Origin: Pontibacillus halophilus JSM 076056 = DSM 19796
GTDB taxonomy: Bacteria > Bacillota > Bacilli > Bacillales > BH030062
DNA length: 64,000 bases
Assembly (NCBI RefSeq): GCF_000425205.1
Contig: NZ_AULI01000006.1
Coordinates: 186,001-250,000, forward strand
Direction: 5' to 3'
Shown here: positions 7,371 to 15,741 of the stretch, in pieces
Numbering within the stretch: position 1 is the stretch's first letter
Layout of the letters: each line of letters opens with the position of its first letter
Notes under the pieces: model-generated
What the model was told of the DNA's origin: nothing
Database searches by the model: none
Seen by the model: the letters and a program-made list of their open reading frames with translations, nothing else
Made by a program: the position numbers and the translations under genes

Positions 7371-8546
7371 ATGAAACTAACCCGATTCCGATTCACCGTG
7401 CTCATCCTACTCGTGACCATATCAGGGTTCACACAAGGCATGTTGCTACCACTCATCGCCATTTTACTTGAGCAAAATGGCATCTCATCTACTCTGAACG
7501 GCTTACATGCAACCGGACTATATATTGGCGTTCTAGTTGCTTCACCATTTATGGAGAAGCCCCTTCAACGTCTTGGATTCAAACCGATAATCGCCATTGG
7601 AGGGATCTTAGTTTTCGTCTCTATGGCTTTCTTTCCGTTCTATCAGGCGCTTTGGTTTTGGTTTATGTTAAGAGTTGTGATTGGAATTGGGGATCATATG
7701 CTTCACTTTGGTACCCAGACGTGGATTACAACAGCTTCTGATGCCAGCAATCGAGGGAGGAATATCTCCTTCTATGGATTATTCTTTAGTCTCGGGTTTG
7801 CCATTGGTCCCCTTATGACACGACTCGTGGACATTCATCCGTCTCTTCCTTTCTTCCTATCTTCTGGTCTTAGCGTCATCGTCTGGGGATGCCTCTTCTT
7901 CATTAGGAACGAATGGCCAGAACAAGGCGGAAGCGTATCCACTTCGACAAGTTCTTGGTATCGGTTTGGACAGACATTTAAATATGCATGGATCGCTTTT
8001 CTCCCACCGTTTGGTTATGGGTTCTTAGAAGCTACCTTACACGGGAACTTTCCGGTTTATGGGCTAAGAATCGGACATGATGTTGACACTTTGTCCCTGA
8101 TCATCCCCTGCTTTGCTGCCGGGAGCTTATTACTTCAAATTCCACTTGGCGTGTTGAGTGATCGATACGGACGGAGGCGCGTGTTGAGCATCGCCCTCCT
8201 TATTGGCGTAGCTACTTTTTTCCTAGCGTCTCTTCTTGAACATTCCGTTGTCGCATTATTCTTCTTGTTCACTGTTGCTGGGATGTTTGTCGGCTCTATC
8301 TATTCTTTAGGAATATCCTTTATGACAGATTTACTTCCCAAATCGTTGCTGCCAGCAGGGAACATCATGTGCGGAATTTCATTTAGTATAGGGAGTATGA
8401 TCGGTCCATACATAGGTGGGGTATTTATGGATTACGTACCGAGCGCTTCTTTCTTTCACGTTGTTTCAACGACACTCTTCCTAATCAGCCTCCCAATTGT
8501 AATCTCTAGAAGAAGGGAACTCCGTGCCGCTCAATCATTCAGCTAG
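7371..8546 (+). CDS. MFS efflux transporter, YfkF-like
   Basis: 391 residues, 12 predicted membrane segments, with the MFS signature between helices 8 and 9 (GVLSDRYGRRRV, about residues 261-272) and an arginine-rich helix 4 region. The family exports small molecules using the proton gradient; substrate unknown. Length and position near yfkC, yfkD and yfkHIJ suggest B. subtilis YfkF, but this is a synteny inference. The GAGGAGG ribosome site is 7 bases before ATG. Confidence 0.75.
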   Translation: MKLTRFRFTVLILLVTISGFTQGMLLPLIAILLEQNGISSTLNGLHATGLYIGVLVASPFMEKPLQRLGFKPIIAIGGILVFVSMAFFPFYQALWFWFMLRVVIGIGDHMLHFGTQTWITTASDASNRGRNISFYGLFFSLGFAIGPLMTRLVDIHPSLPFFLSSGLSVIVWGCLFFIRNEWPEQGGSVSTSTSSWYRFGQTFKYAWIAFLPPFGYGFLEATLHGNFPVYGLRIGHDVDTLSLIIPCFAAGSLLLQIPLGVLSDRYGRRRVLSIALLIGVATFFLASLLEHSVVALFFLFTVAGMFVGSIYSLGISFMTDLLPKSLLPAGNIMCGISFSIGSMIGPYIGGVFMDYVPSASFFHVVSTTLFLISLPIVISRRRELRAAQSFS

Positions 8547-8658
8547 TACGTTCACACATTTTCACCACTCCTTGGACAATAACCTAGCCAGGTTATTTCA
8601 AACCGCATACCATATTCTGTACAGGTTAGTGACTGATGCGGAACTAACGGAGGTGAAT

Positions 8659-8784
8659 GTGTTGCCATTTTACTACTATCCAGGGTTTAGAAGACCTGCT
8701 TTCCGCCGTGGCTACCGTAGAGGCTATCGTCGAGGGTACCGACGCGGATTCCGAGCGGGTAGATTCTTCCCACCTTACTATTAA
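8659..8784 (+). CDS. Tiny Arg/Tyr-rich protein
   Basis: About 41 residues from GTG 8659 (or 40 from TTG 8662). The strong GGAGG (8649-8653) lies 5 or 8 bases away, and no ATG exists in that frame close by. The sequence is PFYYYPGFRRPAF followed by four tandem RRGY/RRGF units and RFFPPYY. Such short, basic, aromatic proteins in Bacillaceae are often spore-coat or surface associated; that is inference. A strong hairpin follows the stop. The compositionally similar C-terminus of the protein at 34497 is worth comparing. No family recognised. Confidence 0.55.
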   Translation: MLPFYYYPGFRRPAFRRGYRRGYRRGYRRGFRAGRFFPPYY

Positions 8785-8789
8785 GCTAA

Positions 8790-8824
8790 GAAAGCAAGCA
8801 TGCCAACCTAGCATGCTTGCTTTC
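8790..8824 (+). terminator. Hairpin terminator of the Arg/Tyr-rich gene
   Basis: A perfect 14-bp stem (8790-8803 with 8811-8824) just after the stop. The tail is TTTCTCC, so the T-run is weak. Confidence 0.6.
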
Positions 8825-8900
8825 TCCTGGAGTTTGAGATGTATGATTTCTGAACATAGCGAATATAGTAAACCATCTTACTCGAAGGAGGCCACATCTA

Positions 8901-10763
8901 TTGAACAACGATGTTGAATCCACCATCCGTCTCCTCCAAGACAAGGCTTATGAACACCAACGCACTGATGGCAGCTTCTCCTTTTGCTTTGAGAATAGCC
9001 CGATGACAGACGCTTGGATGGTTATCTTATTGAAATCTCTTGGTGTGAAAGACGACTCTTTCATCGCTTCTCTAACCGACCGCTTGTTGCGTCTCCAACA
9101 CAAAGAAGGATATTTTGAGCTATATAAGGATGAGGGAAGAAATCTATCGGCTACGATTGAAGCCTATTATGCACTCCTACTAGCACAGGTCGTAGACCAA
9201 TCGGACGAACGCATGAAGCGAGCTGAAGCATTTATTGTTCAGCATGGTGGTTTAGAAGCCGCTTCGTCACTTACTAAAGTCATGCTTGCTGTAACTGGAC
9301 AGATGGAATGGCCTCGTGTCTATCACATCCCAATCCTCTTTGCCCTACTTCCACCAACTGCCCCTCTATCCTTTTATGATTTCGGTGGCTACGCCCGTGT
9401 GCATATGTCTCCTATTCTAATTCTGAGTGATTCAAGATTTAAACTGATTCGTCGAGGTTCTCCAACACTCACCCATCTACATAAATATAGAGACACTACT
9501 TCCACACAGGATATGCGAGAAAGGGACTTTCTTCAGGCTGTACACGAAGGATTAAAGACACTAGTTGGCATTCCTAATGAACTCGTTAAACGCGCAAGAA
9601 GAACGTTGGAAACTTATATGCTTCAAAGAATTGAGCCAGACGGCACACTATACAGTTATTTCAGCTCCACTTTCCTTATGATCTACGCACTCTTAGCCCT
9701 AGGATATTCAAAGCGTGACCCCATCATCATCAAGGCAATCCAGGGACTGAAAGGACTAAGGTTCGAAACGAAACTTGGCATTCATATCCAGAACTCCCCC
9801 TCCACTGTATGGGATACGTCACTCCTTACGTACGCACTTCATCAATCTGGAATCACCCAAACTTCTTCTTCCCTTGTAAAGGCGGTCTCTTATATAGCTA
9901 GACAGCAACATACCCGCTTTGGCGATTGGGCCAAAAACAACCAAGCAGCGACGCCAGGTGGGTTTGGGTTTTCTCCTACTAATACAATAAATCCAGACAT
10001 CGATGATACAACTGCTGCGTTACGTGCTATCCAACCACATCTCACCAGCTCCTCTCCACTTCGTAGCGCTTGGGACCGGGGATTGCGTTTTGTCTTAACG
10101 ATGCAGAATAGTGATGGGGGATGGCCCGCATTTGAGAAAGATACCTACAAATCAATCCTTACCTATACTCCCTTAGACGGTGCTGAAGCTGCGGCCATCG
10201 ATCCCTCTACAGCTGACTTGACTGGAAGAACGCTTCATTTCCTTGGAAAGGACGCCAACCTCACCCTTCTACAACCGAACATTCAGAAGGCTGTGGAATG
10301 GCTCATTAGTCATCAAGAGAAAGATGGTTCCTGGTATGGGAGGTGGGGGATTTGTTATACGTATGGGACTTGGGCAGCATTAACAGGCATGAAAGCTGTT
10401 GGCGTATCCCATGAAGACGATTCCGTGCAGCGAGGGTTGGAATGGTTAGAACGGATTCAACTTCCTGACGGGGGTTGGGGAGAATCGTGCAGAAGTGACG
10501 TCGAACGCTCCTACATTCCCTTGCATCACAGCACCATCTCCCACACCTGTTGGGCCTTAGAAGTCCTGCTTGCATGGAACAATGAGATGACTCCAGCTAT
10601 TGAGAAAGGAATCAAACGGCTAATCATGTTGGTCCACGAGCCAGATGCATGGTATTCCTACCCGACAGGGGCCGGGTTACCAGGGGATTTCTACATTTAC
10701 TATCATAGTTATAACATCATCTGGCCTTTACTTGTACTCAGTGAATACCGAAAGAAAGCATAA
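8901..10763 (+). CDS. sqhC: Squalene-hopene cyclase / sporulenol synthase family
   Basis: 620 residues from a TTG start with AAGGAGG upstream. It has the alpha/alpha-barrel fold of prenyltransferase-like cyclases: QW repeats such as QNSDGGW, QEKDGSWYGRWG and QLPDGGWGESC in the C-terminal half, and the catalytic acid motif DIDD at 366-369 (DxDD, class II cyclase). The DxDD aspartate protonates a polyprenyl chain to start cyclisation; products in Bacilli include sporulenol from tetraprenyl-curcumene, or hopene from squalene. Length (B. subtilis SqhC about 632) and absence of neighbouring squalene synthase genes favour the sporulenol type, but the substrate is not certain. It acts at the membrane. 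It is convergent with the ABC permease gene through a shared terminator. Confidence 0.86.
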   Translation: MNNDVESTIRLLQDKAYEHQRTDGSFSFCFENSPMTDAWMVILLKSLGVKDDSFIASLTDRLLRLQHKEGYFELYKDEGRNLSATIEAYYALLLAQVVDQSDERMKRAEAFIVQHGGLEAASSLTKVMLAVTGQMEWPRVYHIPILFALLPPTAPLSFYDFGGYARVHMSPILILSDSRFKLIRRGSPTLTHLHKYRDTTSTQDMRERDFLQAVHEGLKTLVGIPNELVKRARRTLETYMLQRIEPDGTLYSYFSSTFLMIYALLALGYSKRDPIIIKAIQGLKGLRFETKLGIHIQNSPSTVWDTSLLTYALHQSGITQTSSSLVKAVSYIARQQHTRFGDWAKNNQAATPGGFGFSPTNTINPDIDDTTAALRAIQPHLTSSSPLRSAWDRGLRFVLTMQNSDGGWPAFEKDTYKSILTYTPLDGAEAAAIDPSTADLTGRTLHFLGKDANLTLLQPNIQKAVEWLISHQEKDGSWYGRWGICYTYGTWAALTGMKAVGVSHEDDSVQRGLEWLERIQLPDGGWGESCRSDVERSYIPLHHSTISHTCWALEVLLAWNNEMTPAIEKGIKRLIMLVHEPDAWYSYPTGAGLPGDFYIYYHSYNIIWPLLVLSEYRKKA

Positions 10764-10796
10764 AAAAAGCAGTCCAATCGGACTGTTTTTTTATGC
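10758..10796. terminator. Bidirectional terminator
   Basis: Long inverted repeat: GCATAAAAAA...CAGTCC pairs with GGACTG...TTTTTTATGC around an AATC loop. It overlaps the ends of both convergent genes. Confidence 0.8.
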
Positions 10797-11480
10797 TTGA
10801 TAATGAAATTTCTTCTCCAAACGTTCTTGAAAGGCTGCAATGATGATACAAAGCGGCCAATAAATCAAGGCAGTGGTAATATACATCGTAAGCGAATCAC
10901 CCGTCCGCCCAGAAACCGTTTGGGCTTTCTGAAACAATTCTGGAACTGTTATGACCGCAGCAAGGGAAGATGCCTTCACAAGGTCAAGGAAGATATTCGT
11001 TAACGGAGGGAGGGCAATCCGGATAGCTTGCGGCGTAACGACGTACCATAGCGTCTTCCAGTATCCAAGGCCTAACGCCTTACTGGCTTCCCATTGTCCC
11101 TTTGAAACGCTAGATAATGATGAGCGATTTACTTCTGCAATGTACGCCGCGCTATTCAAGCCGAAACCAATAACAGCAGACGTATAAGCAGTCAACGTTA
11201 AGCCGACTAATGGTAAACCGTAATAAAGTATAAACAGAAAGACCAAGATTGGGGTTCCTCGCATGAACGAGATATACACCCTCGATGGCCAACGAACAAG
11301 TAGACTACTCGAACTCCTCCCTAATGCAAGAAAGAATCCTAAGAGTAAACCAAACGCCATCCCCGCGAAGGAAACAGCTATGGTCATAGGAAGACCCTGC
11401 AATAGATAAGGAAGGTTCTTCCATGCTAACTGTGGATTAAACAACTCTGTAATTTGCAGGTTGGAAAGCGACTCTAGCAC
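10791..11480 (-). CDS. Amino-acid ABC transporter permease (TcyB/YckA-like)
   Basis: 229 residues with four to five membrane helices. The HisM/GlnP-type family signature is present (PLTIAVSF-like TIAVSFAGMAFGLLLG; RGTPILVFLFILYYGLP), and the EAA loop reads EASKALGLGYWKTLWYVVTPQAIRIALP. It forms the membrane channel for a polar amino acid or cystine. It follows the binding-protein gene by 13 bases in one operon. No ATPase gene is adjacent; B. subtilis yckA-yckB is a comparable pair without its own ATPase, so a shared ATPase elsewhere is likely. Confidence 0.82.
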   Translation of the reverse strand: MLESLSNLQITELFNPQLAWKNLPYLLQGLPMTIAVSFAGMAFGLLLGFFLALGRSSSSLLVRWPSRVYISFMRGTPILVFLFILYYGLPLVGLTLTAYTSAVIGFGLNSAAYIAEVNRSSLSSVSKGQWEASKALGLGYWKTLWYVVTPQAIRIALPPLTNIFLDLVKASSLAAVITVPELFQKAQTVSGRTGDSLTMYITTALIYWPLCIIIAAFQERLEKKFHYQA

Positions 11481-11493
11481 AACCTATCCCACC

Positions 11494-12339
11494 TTAATAG
11501 TCAATACCTTCAATTTCTTTAATCTCGCCTTCCGGTGGCGTAGATGCGTCTTCTCCAAGGAAGAACTCTTTAGAAATCTCAGCGAACGTACCATCTTCTT
11601 TTAGTTTGTCGATGGCTTTATTGATGTTCTCTTGTAGCTCTTTATCTTCTTTGGACATAATGATTGCTTGTTCAGTAGGATGAACCTTAATGTCCGGATG
11701 TAAAACTAGATCAAACTGGGGAAACGCGTTAATCCCAAGCTTAGAAGCGTAGTAATCATTGATGATTACATCTGTACGACCATTGTCTACGTCGCGTAGA
11801 TACTGGTCATTCGTCGCATTTCCGTATGTTTTCGTAGTTGCACCATAATGTTCAGCAATGTCAGCGAATACAGTAGTAGCTGCTCCACCATTCACTTTAC
11901 CTTCGAGGTCTTGGAGTGTTTCAATTCCACTTAACCCATCTTCACGCACCACAAGCGTTGTATAGGAGTATTTGTATGGGTCACTAAAGGCGAAATTTTC
12001 TTTCCGTTCCTCTGTAATTTCGATATCGTTAATGGCCACATCAATACGACCACTATTAATCGCTGCCGTCATGCCATCAAAGCCCATTTGTTCGAAACGT
12101 ACCTCAATACCAGCTTCCTCTGCAATCGCACGCATGACTTCAACATCATACCCTGTTAATTCGTCAGAATCCTCGTCTTTATAGGAAACCGCTACGAGTG
12201 TACCAGATGTTCCCACAACAAGTTCTTCTTCTCCGTCTTTCACTTTATCCCAAGTGGACGCTTCTTCTGAAGACCCACAAGCAGCAAGCACGAATATAGT
12301 TAGTAAACTTATGGTATATAACCATAATTTTCTATTCAT
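11494..12339 (-). CDS. Amino-acid ABC transporter substrate-binding lipoprotein (TcyA/YckB-like)
   Basis: 281 residues with a lipoprotein signal: hydrophobic core followed by LAAC at residues 18-21, so Cys21 would be lipidated and anchor it outside the membrane. The rest is a family 3 solute-binding protein (GYDVEVMRAIAEEAGIEVRFEQMGFDGMTAAINSGRIDVAINDIEITEERKENFAFS pattern). It should capture a polar amino acid or cystine and deliver it to the downstream permease. AAGGAGAA is 7 bases before ATG, and a good sigma-A promoter lies upstream at 12383-12411. Ligand not predictable from sequence alone. Confidence 0.82.
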   Translation of the reverse strand: MNRKLWLYTISLLTIFVLAACGSSEEASTWDKVKDGEEELVVGTSGTLVAVSYKDEDSDELTGYDVEVMRAIAEEAGIEVRFEQMGFDGMTAAINSGRIDVAINDIEITEERKENFAFSDPYKYSYTTLVVREDGLSGIETLQDLEGKVNGGAATTVFADIAEHYGATTKTYGNATNDQYLRDVDNGRTDVIINDYYASKLGINAFPQFDLVLHPDIKVHPTEQAIIMSKEDKELQENINKAIDKLKEDGTFAEISKEFFLGEDASTPPEGEIKEIEGIDY

Positions 12340-12382
12340 GGTGCATTCTCCTTTATATTAAAATGTTTGAAATACCTTCAAT

Positions 12383-12411
12383 ACTATAGCAATCGTAGAC
12401 AGCATTTTCAA
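12383..12411 (-). promoter_or_regulatory. Sigma-A promoter of the amino-acid ABC operon
   Basis: On the minus strand TTGAAA, a 17-base spacer and TATAGT, about 40 bases upstream of the lipoprotein start. Confidence 0.65.
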
Positions 12412-12483
12412 CTGATTCACAATGTTTAAAAAATGGAACGAATCCCTCTCAAACTGCATAATCGTACATATAGATTTAATTTG

Positions 12484-12511
12484 TTGACTTAGGGGAAAAT
12501 TCTGCTATGAT
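12484..12511 (+). promoter_or_regulatory. Sigma-A promoter of zosA
   Basis: TTGACT (12484-12489), a 16-base spacer and TATGAT (12506-12511). Confidence 0.7.
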
Positions 12512-12527
12512 TAAAACAGATACTACA

Positions 12528-12542
12528 TTAAAATTATTATAA
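12528..12542 (+). promoter_or_regulatory. PerR-type operator upstream of zosA
   Basis: TTAAAATTATTATAA differs at one position from the Per-box consensus TTATAATNATTATAA. It sits just downstream of the zosA promoter, where bound PerR would block transcription until peroxide inactivates it. In B. subtilis zosA is a PerR-regulon member, so site and gene support each other. Confidence 0.65.
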
Positions 12543-12645
12543 TTAAAAACAGTTCTCAATTAGCTGTCTACAAGGCAGCTATTGTTGTTTCACACACTTA
12601 TTGAGTTTGTTTATCATTCTCAATTACGAAAGAGAGTTGAGAAAA

Positions 12646-14586
12646 ATGTCGACTGAAGCTAAAACGGTTCAACCTTCTTCCCATCCGACGTCCACCTCAA
12701 AGGACAAGGAATTTTCACCAAAACGATTCAACACCTTACAAGAGCACGGAGAGCTCATTGCCGCTTTAGTAAGCGGGGCGCTAATCTTAGTAGCATGGAT
12801 TTTGCAAACGCAACTATATGACACAGCCTCTGCCTTCTTGTATGTAGCAGCATTTATTATCGGGGGGTTTGCGAAAGCAAAGGAAGGTATTGAAGAAACC
12901 ATTGCTGACCGCGAACTAAATGTTGAGATGCTTATGATTTTTGCAGCGATTGGGTCCGCTTCGATTGGTTACTGGACTGAAGGCGCCATCCTTATTTTTA
13001 TCTTTGCCTTGTCTGGCGCATTGGAAACCTACACAAATAACAAAAGTCAGCGAGAGATCTCTTCCTTAATGGATTTGCAGCCTGAAGAGGCTTTACTCCT
13101 AACGAATGATGGTGAACAACTTGTTCATGTCTCCGATTTAACAATAGGAAATAAAATTCTTGTCAAAGCCGGAGAACGCGTTCCAGCTGACGGAATTATT
13201 GTAAAAGGGGCCTCATCCCTTGATGAAGCAACCATCACGGGTGAATCTCTTCCTGTCTCAAAGAAAAATGGAGAAGACGTATTCGCTGGGACTGTAAACA
13301 TCACAGGAAGCTTAACTGTCGAAGTAACGAAACATGCGGATGAAACGCTCTTTCAAAAAATTATTTCACTTGTCCAGTCTGCTCAAAGTGAGAAATCTCC
13401 TTCTCAATTGTTTATTGAACGGTTTGAAGGGACCTACGTGAAGACGGTTCTTATTGTTGTAGCGATTATGATGGTGCTTCCCCACTTTGCCTTTGGCTGG
13501 TCGTGGCAAGACACCATCTATCGTGCCATGATTCTTCTCGTCGTCGCTTCACCTTGTGCGCTTGTTGCATCCATTATGCCGGCTACCTTGTCGGCAATTT
13601 CAAATGGGGCACGAAATGGAATGCTCTTTAAAGGTGGCGTTCACCTCGAGAACCTTGCCCATGTAGAAGCCATTGCCTTTGACAAGACAGGTACGTTAAC
13701 GAATGGAAAGCCAGAAGTAACCGACGTCGTGATTATCCACAACGAGGAAGAAACCTTACAAGTTGCTGTTGCCATTGAACGTGAATCCAATCACCCTCTC
13801 GCTCGGGCAATTGTCTCTTATGCAGAGCGCAACCGTACATCAGAAGATTATTCAGTTGAGCAAATGACTGATGTGTCTGGAAGCGGCGTGACTGCTGTTG
13901 TGAATGGTGTGGAATGGAAGCTTGGCAATGCCTCTTTCGTAGGGAAACAGGATGCCAATTCGTTTCATAGTCATGTGGCGGAACAATTCGCTAGTGAGGG
14001 GAAAACGCTGGTGTTCATCGCTAAACAAGATAAGGTTGTTGGCGTGATTGCTTTAAAAGATACAGTAAGAGAAGACACAAAAGCTGCGATCCAAGCTTTA
14101 AGACAAAAAGGCATTTATACCATCATGTTAACGGGTGATCATGAACTTACTGCCAAGGCAATTGCTACAGAATGCGGGATCGATCAATATGTGGCGGAAT
14201 GTTTACCAGAAGACAAAGTACGCGAAATTAAGCGCTTGAAAGAGTCCTTTGACCACGTCGCTATGGTAGGAGACGGAATTAATGATGCTCCAGCACTAGC
14301 CACGGCGAATGTGGGGATCGCAATGGGTGAGGGAACAGACGTTGCCTTAGAGACAGCTGATGTTGTATTGATGAAGAATGACCTCCCTAAAATCCCTAGT
14401 GCCTTCACACTTTCGAAACGAATGAATCGAATTGTAAGACAAAACGTTATTTTCTCGATTGGGGTTATCACACTTCTAATCATCTCAAATTTCCTTCAAA
14501 TACTTGACCTGCCGCTTGGAGTCATTGGCCACGAAGGAAGCACGATCCTGGTTATTCTAAACGGATTACGCTTATTGCGTTCTTAG
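12646..14586 (+). CDS. zosA: P1B-type metal-transporting ATPase, ZosA-like
   Basis: 646 residues from ATG 12646 (the open frame extends further upstream but without a ribosome site). It lacks an N-terminal heavy-metal-binding domain. Motifs: TGES at 198-201 (actuator), SPC at 302-304 (metal-site membrane helix), DKTGTLT from 346 (phosphorylated Asp), HP locus ESNHPLA, and MVGDGINDAPALA. The segment SPCALVASIMPATLSAISNG resembles B. subtilis ZosA, a PerR-regulated ATPase proposed to import zinc under peroxide stress. The Per-box upstream agrees. A Cd/Zn exporter of the CadA type is the alternative, but CadA usually has CxxC metal-binding domains, absent here. Confidence 0.82.
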   Translation: MSTEAKTVQPSSHPTSTSKDKEFSPKRFNTLQEHGELIAALVSGALILVAWILQTQLYDTASAFLYVAAFIIGGFAKAKEGIEETIADRELNVEMLMIFAAIGSASIGYWTEGAILIFIFALSGALETYTNNKSQREISSLMDLQPEEALLLTNDGEQLVHVSDLTIGNKILVKAGERVPADGIIVKGASSLDEATITGESLPVSKKNGEDVFAGTVNITGSLTVEVTKHADETLFQKIISLVQSAQSEKSPSQLFIERFEGTYVKTVLIVVAIMMVLPHFAFGWSWQDTIYRAMILLVVASPCALVASIMPATLSAISNGARNGMLFKGGVHLENLAHVEAIAFDKTGTLTNGKPEVTDVVIIHNEEETLQVAVAIERESNHPLARAIVSYAERNRTSEDYSVEQMTDVSGSGVTAVVNGVEWKLGNASFVGKQDANSFHSHVAEQFASEGKTLVFIAKQDKVVGVIALKDTVREDTKAAIQALRQKGIYTIMLTGDHELTAKAIATECGIDQYVAECLPEDKVREIKRLKESFDHVAMVGDGINDAPALATANVGIAMGEGTDVALETADVVLMKNDLPKIPSAFTLSKRMNRIVRQNVIFSIGVITLLIISNFLQILDLPLGVIGHEGSTILVILNGLRLLRS

Positions 14587-14654
14587 TCGTCTAATCACAC
14601 AAAAGTTGTCGATTTATTTCGAGGCATATTGAGACAAACGTTATGCAGCAACTG

Positions 14655-14692
14655 AAAGAGAGACCAACTCGACTAAGAGTTGGTCTCTCTTT
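14655..14692. terminator. Bidirectional terminator after zosA
   Basis: A perfect 16-bp stem (14655-14670 with 14677-14692) with A-rich and T-rich flanks, shared by zosA and the convergent small gene. Confidence 0.82.
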
Positions 14693-14709
14693 ATTAGGTT
14701 TCGTTCACC

Positions 14710-14829
14710 TTAGTGAAAGTCGTTTTTCTTGTTTTGCGTACCACTTGTTTTATGTTTTGCATCGTCTGTCGTTTGTTTGCCTTGGTTTTTGTTATTTCGA
14801 GCTTGTTGGTTTCGTTTGTTGTTTGCCAT
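14710..14829 (-). CDS. Small hydrophilic Asn/Lys/Gln-rich protein
   Basis: 39 residues (MANNKRNQQARNNKNQGKQ...), very basic and without hydrophobic residues. AAGGAGGTC lies 7 bases before ATG and a terminator follows the stop, so it is very likely translated. The composition recalls minor small acid-soluble spore proteins and similar disordered Bacillales peptides, but I do not recognise a family. It is 57 bases downstream of yfkH on the same strand. Confidence 0.6.
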   Translation of the reverse strand: MANNKRNQQARNNKNQGKQTTDDAKHKTSGTQNKKNDFH

Positions 14830-14886
14830 GTTGGATGACCTCCTTGTATTTCACTTATAGTATGTGCAATGACGTAGAGACCATGC

Positions 14887-15699
14887 TTAATTTCGAAAGG
14901 CTTTGCGCTTCCTTAACATGGCATTAATTTCGCCTCCAATAAGGACAATCATTCCTGTGAGATAGAACCAAATCATTAAAATAATAATCCCACCTAGGCT
15001 TCCGTATGTGGATGAATAATTAGCGAAATTAGCGACATAGAACGAGAACAACAAGGACACCACTTGCCACGCTACTGTAGCAAAGACTGCTCCTACAAGC
15101 GCTTGACGTAAATGCACCCGATGATTCGGAGCCAATATGTATAAACTGGAAAGAACAAAAAAGATTAATAAGAACGAAGTAAGCCATCGTAGCGCTTCCC
15201 AAACTGCTATGAACTCATCAGAAACTCCAAAATAAGACGAAAGCGTTGATCCAATGACCTTTCCGAATACAGGCAACAACAAGGCCACGATCATTACGAT
15301 AAACATTGCAATCGTTAAGAAAATCGCGATAAATCTTGATAGTAAAAACGGGCGATTCTCATCCACCTCATACGCATGGTTGAAGGCACGCATAACCGCA
15401 TTAATTCCATTGGAGGCAGACCATAACGTCCCAATGATTCCGACAGACAATAGCCCTCCCCCTGCTTCAGGGAGATTAGACGTGACTAATTCCAATGTAT
15501 CTGATGGAGTGTAAGCCCGTACATAGGCTAGCACTTCTTCCTGTGTAATCGGCAAATAACCCACAAGCGCAAATAAGAAAATCATAAAGGGAAACAAAGA
15601 CAGTAGAAAAAAATAGGCGAGCTGAGCAGACAAACCCGCCACCTCATGGTCAGAGAAACGCTTTATCAATTCTTTAACAAAACGGACCGCTTCACTCAA
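14887..15699 (-). CDS. yfkH: YihY/BrkB family membrane protein, YfkH
   Basis: 270 residues from a TTG start with AAGGGGGAT upstream. Six membrane helices and the family signature LSAQLAYFFLLSLFPFMIFL near residue 23 and GSLGGIIILMIWFYLTGMIVLIGGEINA near the C-terminus identify the YihY family (once wrongly called ribonuclease BN). Function unknown; a transport role has been proposed. Together with the next two genes upstream it reproduces B. subtilis yfkJ-yfkI-yfkH in the same order. Confidence 0.87.
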   Translation of the reverse strand: MSEAVRFVKELIKRFSDHEVAGLSAQLAYFFLLSLFPFMIFLFALVGYLPITQEEVLAYVRAYTPSDTLELVTSNLPEAGGGLLSVGIIGTLWSASNGINAVMRAFNHAYEVDENRPFLLSRFIAIFLTIAMFIVMIVALLLPVFGKVIGSTLSSYFGVSDEFIAVWEALRWLTSFLLIFFVLSSLYILAPNHRVHLRQALVGAVFATVAWQVVSLLFSFYVANFANYSSTYGSLGGIIILMIWFYLTGMIVLIGGEINAMLRKRKAFRN

Positions 15700-15741
15700 T
15701 ATCGTTATCCCCCTTATGCCTAAGAGGACTCCGTGAATCCT

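Larger units (their letters stand above)
12340..12645. other. Divergent regulatory region between the binding-protein gene and zosA
   Basis: About 300 bases without a gene. It contains a minus-strand promoter for the ABC operon and a plus-strand promoter with a PerR-like box for zosA (listed separately). A small hairpin (AGCTG...CAGCT, about 12562-12580) lies in the zosA leader. Confidence 0.6.

Noticed and set aside
8707-8765. Short tandem repeats that could suggest a repeat array
   Set aside because: The repeats are codon-level RRGY units inside a coding frame, not spaced identical repeats of CRISPR type.
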